DNA of 64,000 nt from positions 18,393 through 82,392 of the forward strand of contig ARYC01001994.1 in assembly GCA_000711775.1 (NCBI GenBank). Direction: 5' to 3'. Of this stretch, positions 32,640 through 43,239 are shown piece by piece. Under the pieces are notes generated by a model that saw nothing but the letters and a program-made list of their open reading frames with translations, was not told the origin of the DNA and did no database searches. The stretch comes from Oxytricha trifallax (Eukaryota > Ciliophora > Spirotrichea > Sporadotrichida > Oxytrichidae). How positions within the stretch are numbered: position 1 is the first letter of the stretch; each line of letters begins with the position of its first letter. Made by a program: the position numbers and the translations under genes.

Positions 32640-34205
32640 ACGATGATTTCTGAGAATATTGAAGGATTAAATATCATCTCGTGGATATGGGTGGGTCTTC
32701 AGTAGAGTCTATAAGTTTAACTAGAAAATTAGACAAAGACACTAACCTCACATAGTGTGTCTACAGGAAGCTTGATATAAAAAAGTGCACTTCCCAGGAT
32801 ATAACATCTACGTGTCTGGAACAAAAATATCAGACGGTTAACATTGTACGTTAACTCTAGTCAAAGCTGCTCTTGACAGAGAAGAGTTTTTAGACTCAGT
32901 CCCACTTTTATTGGACCTTAACCTTGTTGACGAAGGTATAAAAATTTCAAACTTTTATATCTCTCAATATTTCATCAAATACAAAAAAGTATTTGAAGAA
33001 AAAATTGAAAAGAGACTCAAAGATCCAAAATACATAATTGCTGGAGAACTTAATTACGTGGCCGAGTTTTTCTAAAATAAATATTTAGTAACTAGAATTG
33101 GCGTGACGTCTCAAACAGCAATAGACGTCATAGAATCAAAGTTTAAGTTACATCAGTTCGCACATTTTTCCATCAGCGTCTGACCAATTTGCAATTTAAC
33201 AAAGTTTTAACTTCTAATTAACTGCCCAACAATAAAGTGCGTAACAATATAACTTGCTGAGTCAAATTTATAACTGGAATAAGATTGTATAACAACAAAA
33301 GTATCAAGTCACAAAAATAAATTCAAAAGAAACCCAAACAAAACTCAATGAAGGATTATACATAAGTAATCAAAGACTTATGCATTAAAGGAAATGCTAA
33401 AGAAGCAACCAAATTTATATAGAAGGTAATTGGCTCCAAACCTGCAAAAATAGTTTCATAATTATTGGATCTAACTGTTGAAGAATTCAAAGCTAAAGTC
33501 AAACAATACTTAAAACTATAAAATACAAATGCTACTACTTCTCCTTAACTAATAAACCCCTAAAATAATAACTAGACTAATTTCCAAATGGGAACTTCTT
33601 ATAATAAGTATACAAAGAGACATAAACTCCTCACAGACTACCTAAGAAACTTTCCTAATGATAAAGCATTAGGCCCAGATAACCTAAATGACAGATTCTT
33701 AAGAAGAAATTCAATGCTTTAACACTATTATCATTCGCAGAAGACTGGATCTACAAGAAAGCTAATTCCCACCATGGATTAATGATGCAAACCTTATGCT
33801 ATTATTTAAAACAGATAATATGACACCTAAAATCCAAAAAACAATACCAAATCTATGTCATCAGATGCCAGAAAACTATTTGAAGCAAAATGGATGAGAC
33901 TTTACTCAGATCACCTATGGAGCACAATAGACCAAAGCTAAATCGTGTTTAGAGCTAAGGCCTAGATGGGATAGAACACAGCTTAACTAATATAACACAT
34001 TGACTCAAGACAATATCAGAGAATCTGGTTCATAGTTATTGCATCGGCCTTTCCATCACCATCCATGGCTCTACTGATCGACGAAATAAACAGAAGGAGA
34101 TATTTGTTCAAGCACTTGAACATATAATTCAAATGGGCTTGACCCTTATATATTAACATATATTTAAGATCGGGGGTCCCCAGAGACCTCAATGTGATCA
34201 TTTTA
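32640..34205 (+). pseudogene. LINE fragment: endonuclease and reverse transcriptase
   Basis: The endonuclease (EEP) part, about 32655-33183, starts GLNIISWIWVGL (family: I.SWN..GL) and includes ISNFYISQYFIKYKKVFEEK and IIAGELNYVAEFF (family: ...GDFN). After a broken linker the reverse-transcriptase part, about 33640-34205, shows NDKALGPDNLNDRFL (family: KAPGPDG), IVFRAKAQMGQNTAQLIQHI (GFR.G..T...), IWFIVIASAFPSPSMALL (family: F.D...AFD.V) and RSGVPRDL (GVPQGS). The fragment stops before the YxDD motif and lacks ORF1; the first catalytic Asp position of RT is altered. A dead, 5'- and 3'-truncated non-LTR retrotransposon. Confidence 0.75.
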
Positions 34206-34923
34206 TCATTATTATTATTAAAGATTAAATTTTAATGATTACATTTCATATAATTTCTTAAAAAGATTTTCGGAGGCTTTCATCCTAAACTCCTACACCC
34301 CTTGACCCTGCTATTCATTTCGCATTGGTAGCGACTAGAGGTTGCACACCTATGAACCTGACAGGGAGGAATTTTTTATATTGCAGCTCTCATTTTTACA
34401 TATAAGATTTACTCATTTTTATTTGATGTGATCTGATGAAGTCACCTATGACTTGAGGACGCATCTGTGACTTGCTGACGTCAATATCCATATATTCATA
34501 TCTCCAAAAAGTTAATATATAATAATAGCGAAAGTGAAACAATTATTTATATTTAAAAAAATGGAAAATATTTTTCCTTAATGAACAAGCTAGGTCAACG
34601 GGATGAATGACATACTGAGCAAGTAAAAATAATCAAGATATTGAGACAATAGATATTGAGCTTACATGCAGCATGATTATCCTCAGTGCTTATCTAAGCC
34701 GGTTGTAAATAGATCGGGAATCAGTAACCTGCACCAAGAATACTAAAATGCTCATGTACTATTGTTCTCAAGAAGAAGCGAATCATATCAATCTAAAATA
34801 AACAAAGTTCAATTGCATCGCTTTAAATGAGATACCAAAAGACACAACTTACCGTATAATGTGAAGAGCTCGATATAGAAATTCGCACAAGGTAAACGGA
34901 TTTTTATCCATCTAGAGTACCAA

Positions 34924-35933
34924 GTAATATTTAGATTTACTGCTTAAACTTAGGTATGGCACAAGTATTAATATAGATTAGTCAAACCAGTGCTGAATTA
35001 TACAGCCATAGCTAGACTCCTACGCAAGAGTGCCTCAACTGTGAGGTATCTCTCCATGTTAGCTGTTTAGCATTTTAATTCTGGTACTTGAAAACATCCA
35101 GTAAATAATAAAAGTTCACTCAGACCCATATTGACTACCTCTGTGACTCTAAGACTTTAAAGTATTGGGCTCACTTTCCTCTTGACTAACGAGCTGTGGT
35201 GTTTCATCGCAAGTTTCCTGACATGCGTATCTCTCCTTAGACTATAGCTAATATTTATAGAAGAAATGGCATTACTTTCAAGACTGTAAACAGAGTGAAG
35301 ACAGTAATTGATTTTACTGTGCTATTTTATAAAATAATTTAAACTTTATATATGATTAAATGGAGCGAGTTATTACTTATAAAATCAAGTTCATACACGC
35401 TGATGAAGCAGTGAATACATTCAATACTTTATTAATAAGTCATGGTATAAAAGGTATGATAACATAGAAGTATACGACTAAAAAGTAAAAGTTGTAACCC
35501 ATGCAATTTTAGCAGGTATTAGTGTAGTCTCTAGCTTAGAAAGTTTTGTTATTCATCCTCGCTCTATTAAGCGAGAGTAGTACATAGAATTCCTACATAA
35601 GCTGAGAGATAAACAACGACTAAAAGATCATCCTGTTTGTTGACAACCTCTCGGTTCATAAGACAAAGGAGTCTAAGAAAGCTTATGAAAAGTTTGACAT
35701 TACTCCTGTTTACAACGTTCCTTTTAGTCCAAAATTCAATGAAATTGAATTTTGCTAGAATTAAATCAAGACTTACTACAAGAATCTCTTGTTTTATCAT
35801 ATTCTACATGATTTACCAATCGATACAGTAACTTAATACAGAGTAGTTACAAGAGAGTTTATAAAGATAAGACTAGGATATATGCAAGGAAAGGAAAAAT
35901 GAATGTTTAATAAAAAGTTTTAGACTTAAATGA
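34924..35933 (+). pseudogene. TBE 42-kDa transposase, truncated and frameshifted
   Basis: Lacks the first ~15 codons and has several indels, the first about 30 codons in (a base missing in the SNQ segment compared with copy 1). Readable blocks: LKYWAHFPLDQRAVMFHRKF, NIYRRNGITFKTVNRVKTVI, HADEAVNTF with the first catalytic Asp, HPRSIKREQYIEFLHKLRD, a VDNL motif with the second Asp, and NEIEFCQ with the Glu. Where copy 1 has a TGA in NIY*RNG this copy has AGA. Confidence 0.85.
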
Positions 35934-35943
35934 ACGAAATAGT

Positions 35944-36731
35944 TCACATTTTAAATTATCCCATATAAGGATTAGGCTTCTTTTTCTTTTCTTCTTCTAA
36001 AGGCTTGCTTGGGTCCATGTTTCTTCTCTTACTGCTATATTTTGCAATGATGTTCAAATCTTATGGCTTTTTAATATCTTTATAAAGTCTCTATCTAACT
36101 TATTGAACTGTCTGCTGTTTTTTATCTCTATGAACCTTTGCATGCTCTTTCATAAGTTATATACTAGTGCCAGATTTTCCTACAAAGTTATATGTCAAAG
36201 CTTAATTGAAAAATAAGGATGCTTCTTAAGCTCTTCTAGCCAAGCTAAGCTTATTAGAATGCCTTGCTTCTTTTATTCATCAGGAGAGATAGAGTATCGT
36301 TTCTTATGAGCTTCTTCAATTATTTCTCTGAGATATTCTTCTTTTATTGTACCAAGAACACCAAAGAAGAAGTTCCTCTCTGGTAGTTTATTAGAGAGTT
36401 GTCACTTTGTAACAAGGTAAACAACCATCTCTTCATTTTTTGGCATCTTCATAAAGATTAGTGACTGAAATATCAGGTTAGTTTGGAATTTCAATTAGTT
36501 TAATCTCTTTATTTTTAAAAGCTTTCTTTTTCTCACAAAGCATTGCTTTTAAGAATGAAATTTTGGTACATTCCATCGTTGGAAGCAATAAACCAACTGA
36601 ATAATATGTTTATAGTCAACAATTAATCTTACCATGTAAAGTGAGGTATCGATAGAGATCTTCCTTACTTTGAATCTTGAGATCATTTATTGAGCCTCAA
36701 CTCTTTTCATTTGATCATTGAGTGATTCCAT
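35944..36731 (-). pseudogene. TBE '22-kDa' gene, damaged; C-terminal exon open
   Basis: ATG 36731, with several stops and indels in the first exon. At 36180-36205 lies the 26-nt intron, with its donor mutated from GT to TT (TTAAGCTTTGAC...TTTGTAG). After it the frame is open for about 78 codons: RKSGTSIQLMKEHAKVHRDK, QRLYKDIKKPQDLNI, KRRNMDPSKPLEEEKKKKPN, to TGA 35944. This open second exon, in a copy whose first exon is dead, supports the two-exon structure. Confidence 0.8.
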
Positions 36732-37295
36732 CTTTATTCCCCTTCCTATTAATGAATTTCAAATTATAATATATAGACATCTGGATCCTATTATTTAAAC
36801 ACCTTCTATTAAATATGGGCATCTTATAGGAGGTCAACCCTGCAAAGATAAGTGGAAAAAGTTTGCAGAGACAGTAACAAACTGTAGAGATGGAGCTCCA
36901 TTTTTATCAATTTAGTTCCATTAAATTAGTTCTAAATATGTTTAAATTTAATTAGTACTTGTACTAATTCCGTTTAATTTTAATTGGTACAAATTTAATA
37001 GTAACAAAACTTAATTAAAACCTAGTTTTAAACTAATGAGGTTTTAATGAAAAAGTTCCAAAATGGTTCAAAACCTAATTTGCACCAGTACCAACCTAAA
37101 TTTTCTCAAAGTTGGTTCCAAATTTAAAAATATTAAGAATTAAATTAGAAAATTTATAGTTATAAACTAAGCATAAATATGAACTCTAATTCCTGAGAAT
37201 CAACCATTATTACTGCATTGCTAACTCCAATACAGATACTATAACTAAAGTGGTTATTAGAGCTTTATAATAGAAATTTAAATTTGAGTTTTAAC

Positions 37296-38746
37296 ATGGC
37301 GGCTAACTTAAATCGAAAAGCAATCTCTTTAGGAACTGGATAATCATAGCTAAACTTTGGCTCAACTAAAAAGCCTGAAATTATGTATGATGAGATGGAG
37401 GTAGAGCTAAGAGCTCTTGAATTTGAAGTAGAGGTCTTCAAAATTGAAGTATCTAACAAGAATGGGAGAACAGAGATAAGACCTTAAACATAAATTGAAT
37501 ATGTTGAGGAGCTAAAAGAACAGCAACCAATTGAAAAATAAAAACACTTTGAATGCAATGATTGCTAAAACTTCTTCTTAACTGAGTAGAGCTTGAAGAG
37601 GCATATTTAAGAAATACATTATGGTAAAGCGAAGATTTATTTCAAGCATGATAAGGTGGATGGAAGGTATTAATGCACGACTTGCATGAAGTATCACACT
37701 CACTCAGCTAAGGTTAAAAGACACATGAAAAAGCATCATTTAAGCGAGTTTTTAATGTAAGATTAATAGACTTAAATACTAATACCTGTCAAGAGATAGT
37801 CTAGTACTCTTGAATCATAAAGAGAGCAGCAGGAGAAACTCAAGAGGGAGAATCTATTTAAATCGATGAACCAACCAGCAGGCAATACAATCTCAGCATG
37901 CTTCTAAGCGAAAGCCATGAATATACTAGCATTAAATGCAGTTGATCTCAGCAATAGTATTAAAAACTACTTGAAAATAAACTTGCCCGCAAAAGCAAAG
38001 ATTATAGTAGTTAGTGAGTATGCATACAAGGTGTATCCCTACAGTTATCTTCTTAAGAACCAACAGTATTACAGCGAGTTTTCCAATAAATATATGGTTC
38101 TAAGAGAGGTCTATAGAAAAGATTGCAAGAATTATGCTTAAGCTCGATGGAGTTATCTTAAGCTATGGTTTCATCGCACTAAGGTTAAAGAAACTCGAAA
38201 TGACTTGGAGAGACTATCTCTATCTTAATTGATACCCCGATGATTTAAACGAATATACTTTCAGATATGATAAAGGGTGTCAAGGAATTGCATGAACTTG
38301 GATATTTTCATAGAGATTTGAAGCCTGAAAATTTAATGCTGAATCTCTGCCCATTAGAAGTAGCTGTAATCAATTTCAATAGAACTTTAAGATAAGAGAT
38401 CGTTACTTTTGCCTAGGTACTTGGGACTCCCGGATACTTCCCAATAAGAGAGAAGTGGAAAAATGGCTCTGTCTAATGGGATGTTTGGGCAGTAGCTGCA
38501 TTAATACTAGAAAGTGATATGGAAAGTATGTCTTACTTTGGTATTTAACATGAAAAATAATCAATAAGTTTGGCACAAAAACATATAAAGTAAGAAGATA
38601 TCTGCAAGGAAATTAGAAGAATAGCAGAAATGGTAATTGTGAAAGCTCCAAACTATCCTCGATGAACATTAGATGAAATCCTAGACCCACTAAAGAGAAC
38701 ATAACTCAAGAGATGCAATAAAGATAAGCATTTAATATTTGTTTGA
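37296..38746 (+). pseudogene. TBE 57-kDa zinc-finger/kinase gene, one frameshift
   Basis: The best preserved 57-kDa copy. From ATG 37296 (MAANLNRKAISLGTGQSQL) it reads two good C2H2 fingers, FECNDCQNFFLTEQSLKRHI..IH and YQCTTCMKYHTHSAKVKRHM..HH, then ILALNAVDLSNSIKNYLKIN and KAKIIVVSEYAYKVYPYSYL. A frame change near 38235 is followed by the kinase region: ELHELGYFHRDLKPENLMLN, VINFNRTLR (INFN where other copies have IDFN), LGTPGYFPIREKW and WDVWAVAALILE. A TGA lies at 38663, and the end matches copy 1 in frame (LDEILDPLKRT) to TGA 38744. HRD is intact, but the DFG position is NFN. Confidence 0.85.
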
Positions 38747-38891
38747 ATTAATAACACTAATACTCATTAAATATCCATTAAATTCACAAAAAACCTGCAT
38801 TTTGTCTAAAACCCCCAATAAGACCCCAACTACACCCCACAAATCAATGTACTTATAAACCTCACCTGGGGGTTTTGAGGTTTAGAGAGGC

Positions 38892-39506
38892 TACAATTTC
38901 CCCTGAGGCCGATTTAATAGGCACTAAGAAGCATCAGATACAAGCTAAACACCTACGAATGCTGGTGAAATCATTTATCAGAAAGGTCAGCAATATCTCC
39001 GCATAGGTGACTCAGCAAATAATATTTGATATGATTGAATTAAATATATGCTATTCATACTAACGTCCTCACTGTATATTGAGAATGTACTGTGATCTAC
39101 ATTAAGAAAATAATACAGAGCAATAAACAATTTAAATTATAATGTAATTTGAAATTAAAATCTTTTCATATATAACAAACTAAAATTAACAATAAAATCT
39201 AGCCATTGGTACCTTGCTAAATTTAAATATAATACTACCAATTTTATATATTATTTAAAAAAAAATAAAAAGTATCATTATATATTATTTTCTTAAGGCA
39301 GATCACAGTACATTCTCAATATACAGTGAGGACGTTAGTATGAATAGCATATATTTAATTCAACCATATCACATATTATTTGCTGAGCCACCTATGCGGA
39401 GATATTGCTGACCTTTCTGATATCTGATTTCACCAGCATTCGTAGGTGTTTAGCTTGTCTCTGATGCTTCTTAATGCCTATTAAATCGGCCTTAGGGGAA
39501 ATTGTA
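38892..39506. mobile_element. Foldback element, 220-bp arms
   Basis: 38892-39115 and 39282-39506 are inverted copies around a spacer of about 166 bp of AT-rich DNA. It starts 6 bp after the end of TBE copy 3. Confidence 0.85.
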
Positions 39507-40364
39507 CTCACTGTAGGAATTCAGATATCGTACTCTCTCATTAATAAGCTATTACCCGGCACAAGTGTCTAGTTACGCGGACCTGAGTATCTGTTACTCT
39601 ATCGAGAGTATCTTGTAATTATTATCGGAGTATCAAGTTACACTTGCTGGAGTATCTAGTTACGTTTGCTCAAAACCTTTACTTCGCCGAGAAGATCGGT
39701 AAATATCACACCTCTGGTCTACTAATTTACTGCCGCTGAAGTTGCTCTCTCATTACGAAAACAATATTGTTACTGTAGTGGGAAACTAGCAGGAATAGCA
39801 ACAGGTCGTACAAAATTCATACAGATTTAGGCCAAATCCTTTTGGGATGCTTTTTCTGTTCTGAAGACACTCCGAGAACAATAGTAATTAGTGGTATCAT
39901 TTATTGTGGAACCGTAGATAACACCTTCTGTATACTTTCTATTGAAATTTCGTGCATTTGCGACGTCATGAATTATAGTATTGATTCGCAAAACCTCTCT
40001 CCACGTTTATAAAACTGCACTATTCCTACCAGTATATAACCGGTACTGTTTGATATTGTACATTAGGGTATTGGTCCACTCTGCTTAAGTGAGAGAGGAG
40101 AATAATTGTGTTCAATAAGAATAATCGCGAGTACCGGTTTATAAATTACCAGGTTGTGCTATTGTGTGGAAACGTGAGTAAATTACAGACGGTATCTTCT
40201 TTCGTAATAAAGTAGGCCATTCTATCACCTACCTATCTCATCCAGATGAGCTTGTGAGAGCCCTGGCATCTCATCAGATACTGTAATTGCGTCTACTAAT
40301 CCTCAATTGTTGTGCAAATTTATGATCCTTCGTGAATGATTGATACTTCACCTGGAAGTCGATG
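39507..40364. other. Unique GC-raised inner region of the large foldback
   Basis: Less AT-rich than its surroundings, with no convincing long frame and no inverted partner on the left, where TBE copy 3 has replaced or deleted it. It holds the 22-bp tandem repeats at 39565-39673. Confidence 0.5.
39565..39673 (+). repeat. Five tandem 21-22-bp repeats
   Basis: Degenerate units starting at 39565, 39587, 39608, 39630 and 39652, consensus close to GTATCTAGTTACGCTTGCTGGA. Confidence 0.8.
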
Positions 40365-40785
40365 ACTGTTCATCGGTACTCTAGATGGATAAGAATCCGT
40401 TTACCTTGTGCGAGCTTCTATATCAAGCTCTTCTCATTATACGGTAAGTTGTGTCTTTTGGTATCTTATTTAAAGCGATGCAATTGAACTTTGTTTATTT
40501 TAAATTGATGTGATTCGCTCCCTCTTGAGGACAAAAGTACATGAGCATTTTAGTATTCTTGGTGCAGGTTACTGATTCCCGATCTATTTACAACCGGCTT
40601 AGATAAGCACTGAAGATAATTATGCTGCATGCAAGCTCAATATCTATTGTCTCAATATCTTGATTCTTTCAGTAGCTCAGTATGATATTCATCCCGTTGA
40701 CCTAAAGCTTGTTCATTAAGGAAATATGACCTTATTTTCCATTTTTAAAATATAAATAATTGTTTAACTTTCGCTATTGTTATAG

Positions 40786-40965
40786 TTCAAATGAATATTC
40801 ATATTTAAAGGTATTATAGTTTATTCATCAATATAAAATAATATATAATTAAAACATAAAATATTAAAACATTTAATTTTCTATATAGATATTAAAAATT
40901 AGATAATAATTATTATAATACTTTTATATATGAACATTCATATATTAGAAATTTCATTTGAACTA
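40786..40965. mobile_element. 180-bp MITE-like insertion in the right foldback arm
   Basis: Ends are inverted (AGTTCAAATGAATATTCATAT at the left edge, complement of ATTTCATTTGAACT at the right) and it has no counterpart in the left arm at the same point. The interior is pure AT-rich DNA. Confidence 0.65.
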
Positions 40966-41159
40966 TTTTAACTTTTTTGGACATATGAATAAATTAATTA
41001 TTATTTTTAGCACTCTATCTCAAAATGGACATAATTTCGAGATTGAGTAGTTTTTAATATATTTAAATAAATTAACATTAAAATAGTGCAAGTTAATTGT
41101 GTATTTTAATTTATATTTCGTATTTCTCAACAAATTTTACTCAATGTAAATTTGCAACC

Positions 41160-41963
41160 ATGGATGGTGAATAAAAAGATTGCGTTTTAGAAGGAAGTTA
41201 TGGAGCAGATAGAGCATCATTTGTCTTATGAAATAAAGAGGCAACCGTTAAGGCATCAACTTCGAGGCAAGCTGTAACTTTGTTAAAGATTCCACCATCA
41301 TAGCTAGAGTAACTTTAGCTGTGGGAAAATAAGGAAGCATATCCAAACTTTACGATGATAATGTTCAAGAGCGATGCAAGCCATTTCCATAATTCTAGGG
41401 AGTTCTAACTGGAAGACGGTAACGAGAGGGATATGTGTATGACATAGTACAGAAATCCAATACACTACTTTTAAACCAAGTAAATAGCATATAATTCCTA
41501 ACGTGTCAATGTTAAATACCTCCCCTTGTCAAAAGATCTCTCTCGGATAACCCGAAAGCTAATACTGAATAAGAATCTCAATAGACACACTGATTTTAGC
41601 GATTCTATGAGGCAATATATAAGTCCTTTAATTTTAAGAGTACCGAGTTACTGGGGTTTGAAGGGGCTGGCTAATCATTATCCTTTCTAATCATAACCAG
41701 AAAATCTGAGATCCACATCACGCGCTATATTTAGATATTTGCACTAAATTAATATACATATCCTAGCAACTGTTTAAATGGTTTGTATTTACCAAGACTT
41801 GAACCATGCTCACTTCTTTAAAGCTAAAAAGCTCAAACACATGCTCATATCTTACCAATTAATTCCAAATAGAGATTTAAAACTAATAAGCCCTCCTTCC
41901 TATATTTATATATTAAATTTCCACTCAATTTTTACTTTCGTATTATTAAGCATGAATTTTTGA
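41160..41963 (+). CDS. Candidate gene, 267 codons with one in-frame TGA
   Basis: From ATG 41160 to TGA 41961-41963 in one frame, interrupted only by TGA 41229-41231 (codon 24). The protein has ordinary composition: MDGEQKDCVLEGSYGADRAS; then KIPPSQLEQLQLWENKEAYP; SREFQLEDGNERDMCM; VKYLPLSKDLSRITRKLI; and YISPLILRVPSYWGLKGLAN, with a hydrophobic tail (ILNFHSIFTFVLLSMNF). The frame is open at least 16 codons upstream of the ATG to the edge of the large foldback element, so the true start may be further left, perhaps across the insertion (see 31256-31581). No family is recognised. It may be a germline-limited gene, or an MDS whose TGA lies in a short eliminated segment. Confidence 0.5.
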
Positions 41964-42529
41964 TATTTAATTTTAATGAATAGATTAATTAAAACTGAAA
42001 CAAATTATAAAATCTCAAATAAAAATGAAAATGAAATGGAAGAGCCTTTACTATTCTAATTTGTGTAAGTAATTTCATGAATCTACGTTTTTTCAAAACC
42101 ATTGTTTATTTTTATCCTTACTTTATTCTCACATCTCTAAATATAGTTTAAACTTACATACTTTGAATTAAAGAGCATGAGTAAAAATACAAACTTTACA
42201 TAAATTGTCAAGAAGCAATATAAATATAGATAAGCAGAACTCTTGCATAATTACACAGTAGATTTGAGATAATTTGATACTATCAGAGTAATAACCAAAA
42301 CATATGTTCGCTCGAATAGAAAGTTTTTGAAAATTAATAAAAAAACTAAAATAATTACAAAGCTAAAAATATTCAGTTAGTAAATGCTGGGTAATAAAAA
42401 CATTCATGCGAATATTTCATCGCAGTTTTACATTTTTAATTATCTCTGTACTATTAGTAATTATTTTATTTTCTGTTATCTTAGATTTTAAATTTACAAT
42501 TTCCCGATGTTTTGTATTTTATTCAATAG

Positions 42530-42759
42530 TATGCTACTCTCTTTAAGATAATGGCGTTAAGTAAATCTCATTGAATGTTAAGGATTAGACATTCAAATTC
42601 AAGAAGAAAAATGGGTAAAAAACAAACTTGGAGTTTATTACTTTAAAATGTGTGGTATACAGCAGTCTTTTCCATAAGAAAGACAAATAATTCATCTCGA
42701 AATGAAAAGACACATTATGCTTTCGATTAAAGATCAACTCCTAGAATTTAATGAAGGTA
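42530..42759 (+). CDS. Candidate coding segment ending at a splice donor
   Basis: The plus-strand frame reads VNLIECQGLDIQIQEEKWV, KNKLGVYYFKMCGIQQSF and IIHLEMKRHIMLSIKDQLLE, ending FNE with AAG|GTAAGT at about 42758. The composition is that of a real protein. No family is recognised. It may be one gene with the segment at 42870-43019. Confidence 0.4.
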
Positions 42760-42869
42760 AGTTAGCTTTAAACAAGAATTCATAAATATCAGATATTAAA
42801 TTATTGCTTATTCAAACTATAACTTTATAGAGGATGATTTTCTTAGTTGATTAGTTGCATAAAATTATC

Positions 42870-43019
42870 AATCATGACTGTTAAACTTCGCATCTATGCT
42901 TTCTAAGGCTACAATTGCTGTAATTCAGTTTTCTTTCGATTCACATTCTGAAAGAAGTCCTTCATGTCAGTTCTCAGATGCTATTCTTTTTCTTTAGTCT
43001 CTTCACACTCTCGACGAGT
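42870..43019 (+). CDS. Candidate coding segment cut by TBE copy 4
   Basis: The plus-strand frame reads LLNFASMLSKATIAVIQFSF, DSHSERSPSCQFSDAILFLQ and SLHTLDES, and runs straight into the telomeric end of TBE copy 4 at 43020. As with TBE copy 1, the element appears to have landed inside coding sequence. The other half is not found because this TBE is truncated at 45998. Confidence 0.4.
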
Positions 43020-43239
43020 CAAAACCCCTTAGTGAGGTTTAAATGTGCTTTGATTAGTAAGGTAAAGTTGGGGTTTTATTAGGGTTAGGAGAGAAATTAG
43101 GCCAGTTTAATGAGACTTTAATATGTATTTAATGAGTATTAGTTTAATTATATAACACGAATTTTACTTGCTTGTCTTTGTTGTGACTCTTGAATCTCGC
43201 TTTCTTTAGTGGTTCAAGCATATCGTCAAAGGATTCATT

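Larger units (their letters stand above)
31709..34486. mobile_element. Tc1-like element interrupted by a LINE
   Basis: Inverted ends (TATTGACGTCAGGAAGTTAC at left, complement TATTGACGTCAGCAAGTCAC at right), with further matching blocks out to about 32000 and 34265, and TA at both edges. Inside are a Tc1-type transposase remnant (32080-32530) and a LINE fragment (32640-34205). The GACGTC end motif is shared with the element at 26212-27647. Confidence 0.75.
34924..38885. mobile_element. TBE copy 3, truncated at the transposase start
   Basis: Orientation is opposite to copies 1 and 2: transposase (plus), 22-kDa (minus), 57-kDa (plus). The transposase-side telomeric end is missing: homology begins within the first codons of the transposase, directly at the edge of the foldback arm. 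The other end survives (about 38800-38885) with damaged telomere repeats (GGGGGTTTTGAGGTTTAG). Confidence 0.88.
31582..41110. mobile_element. Large foldback element holding nested insertions
   Basis: The outer inverted arms match as 31582-31708 plus 34487-34923 (left) against 40365-41110 (right). The left arm is interrupted by a Tc1-like element (31709-34486); the right arm by a 180-bp MITE (40786-40965). Between the arms lie truncated TBE copy 3 (34924-38885), a foldback (38892-39506) and a unique region with 22-bp repeats. Undoing the insertions leaves arms of about 560 bp. Confidence 0.8.
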
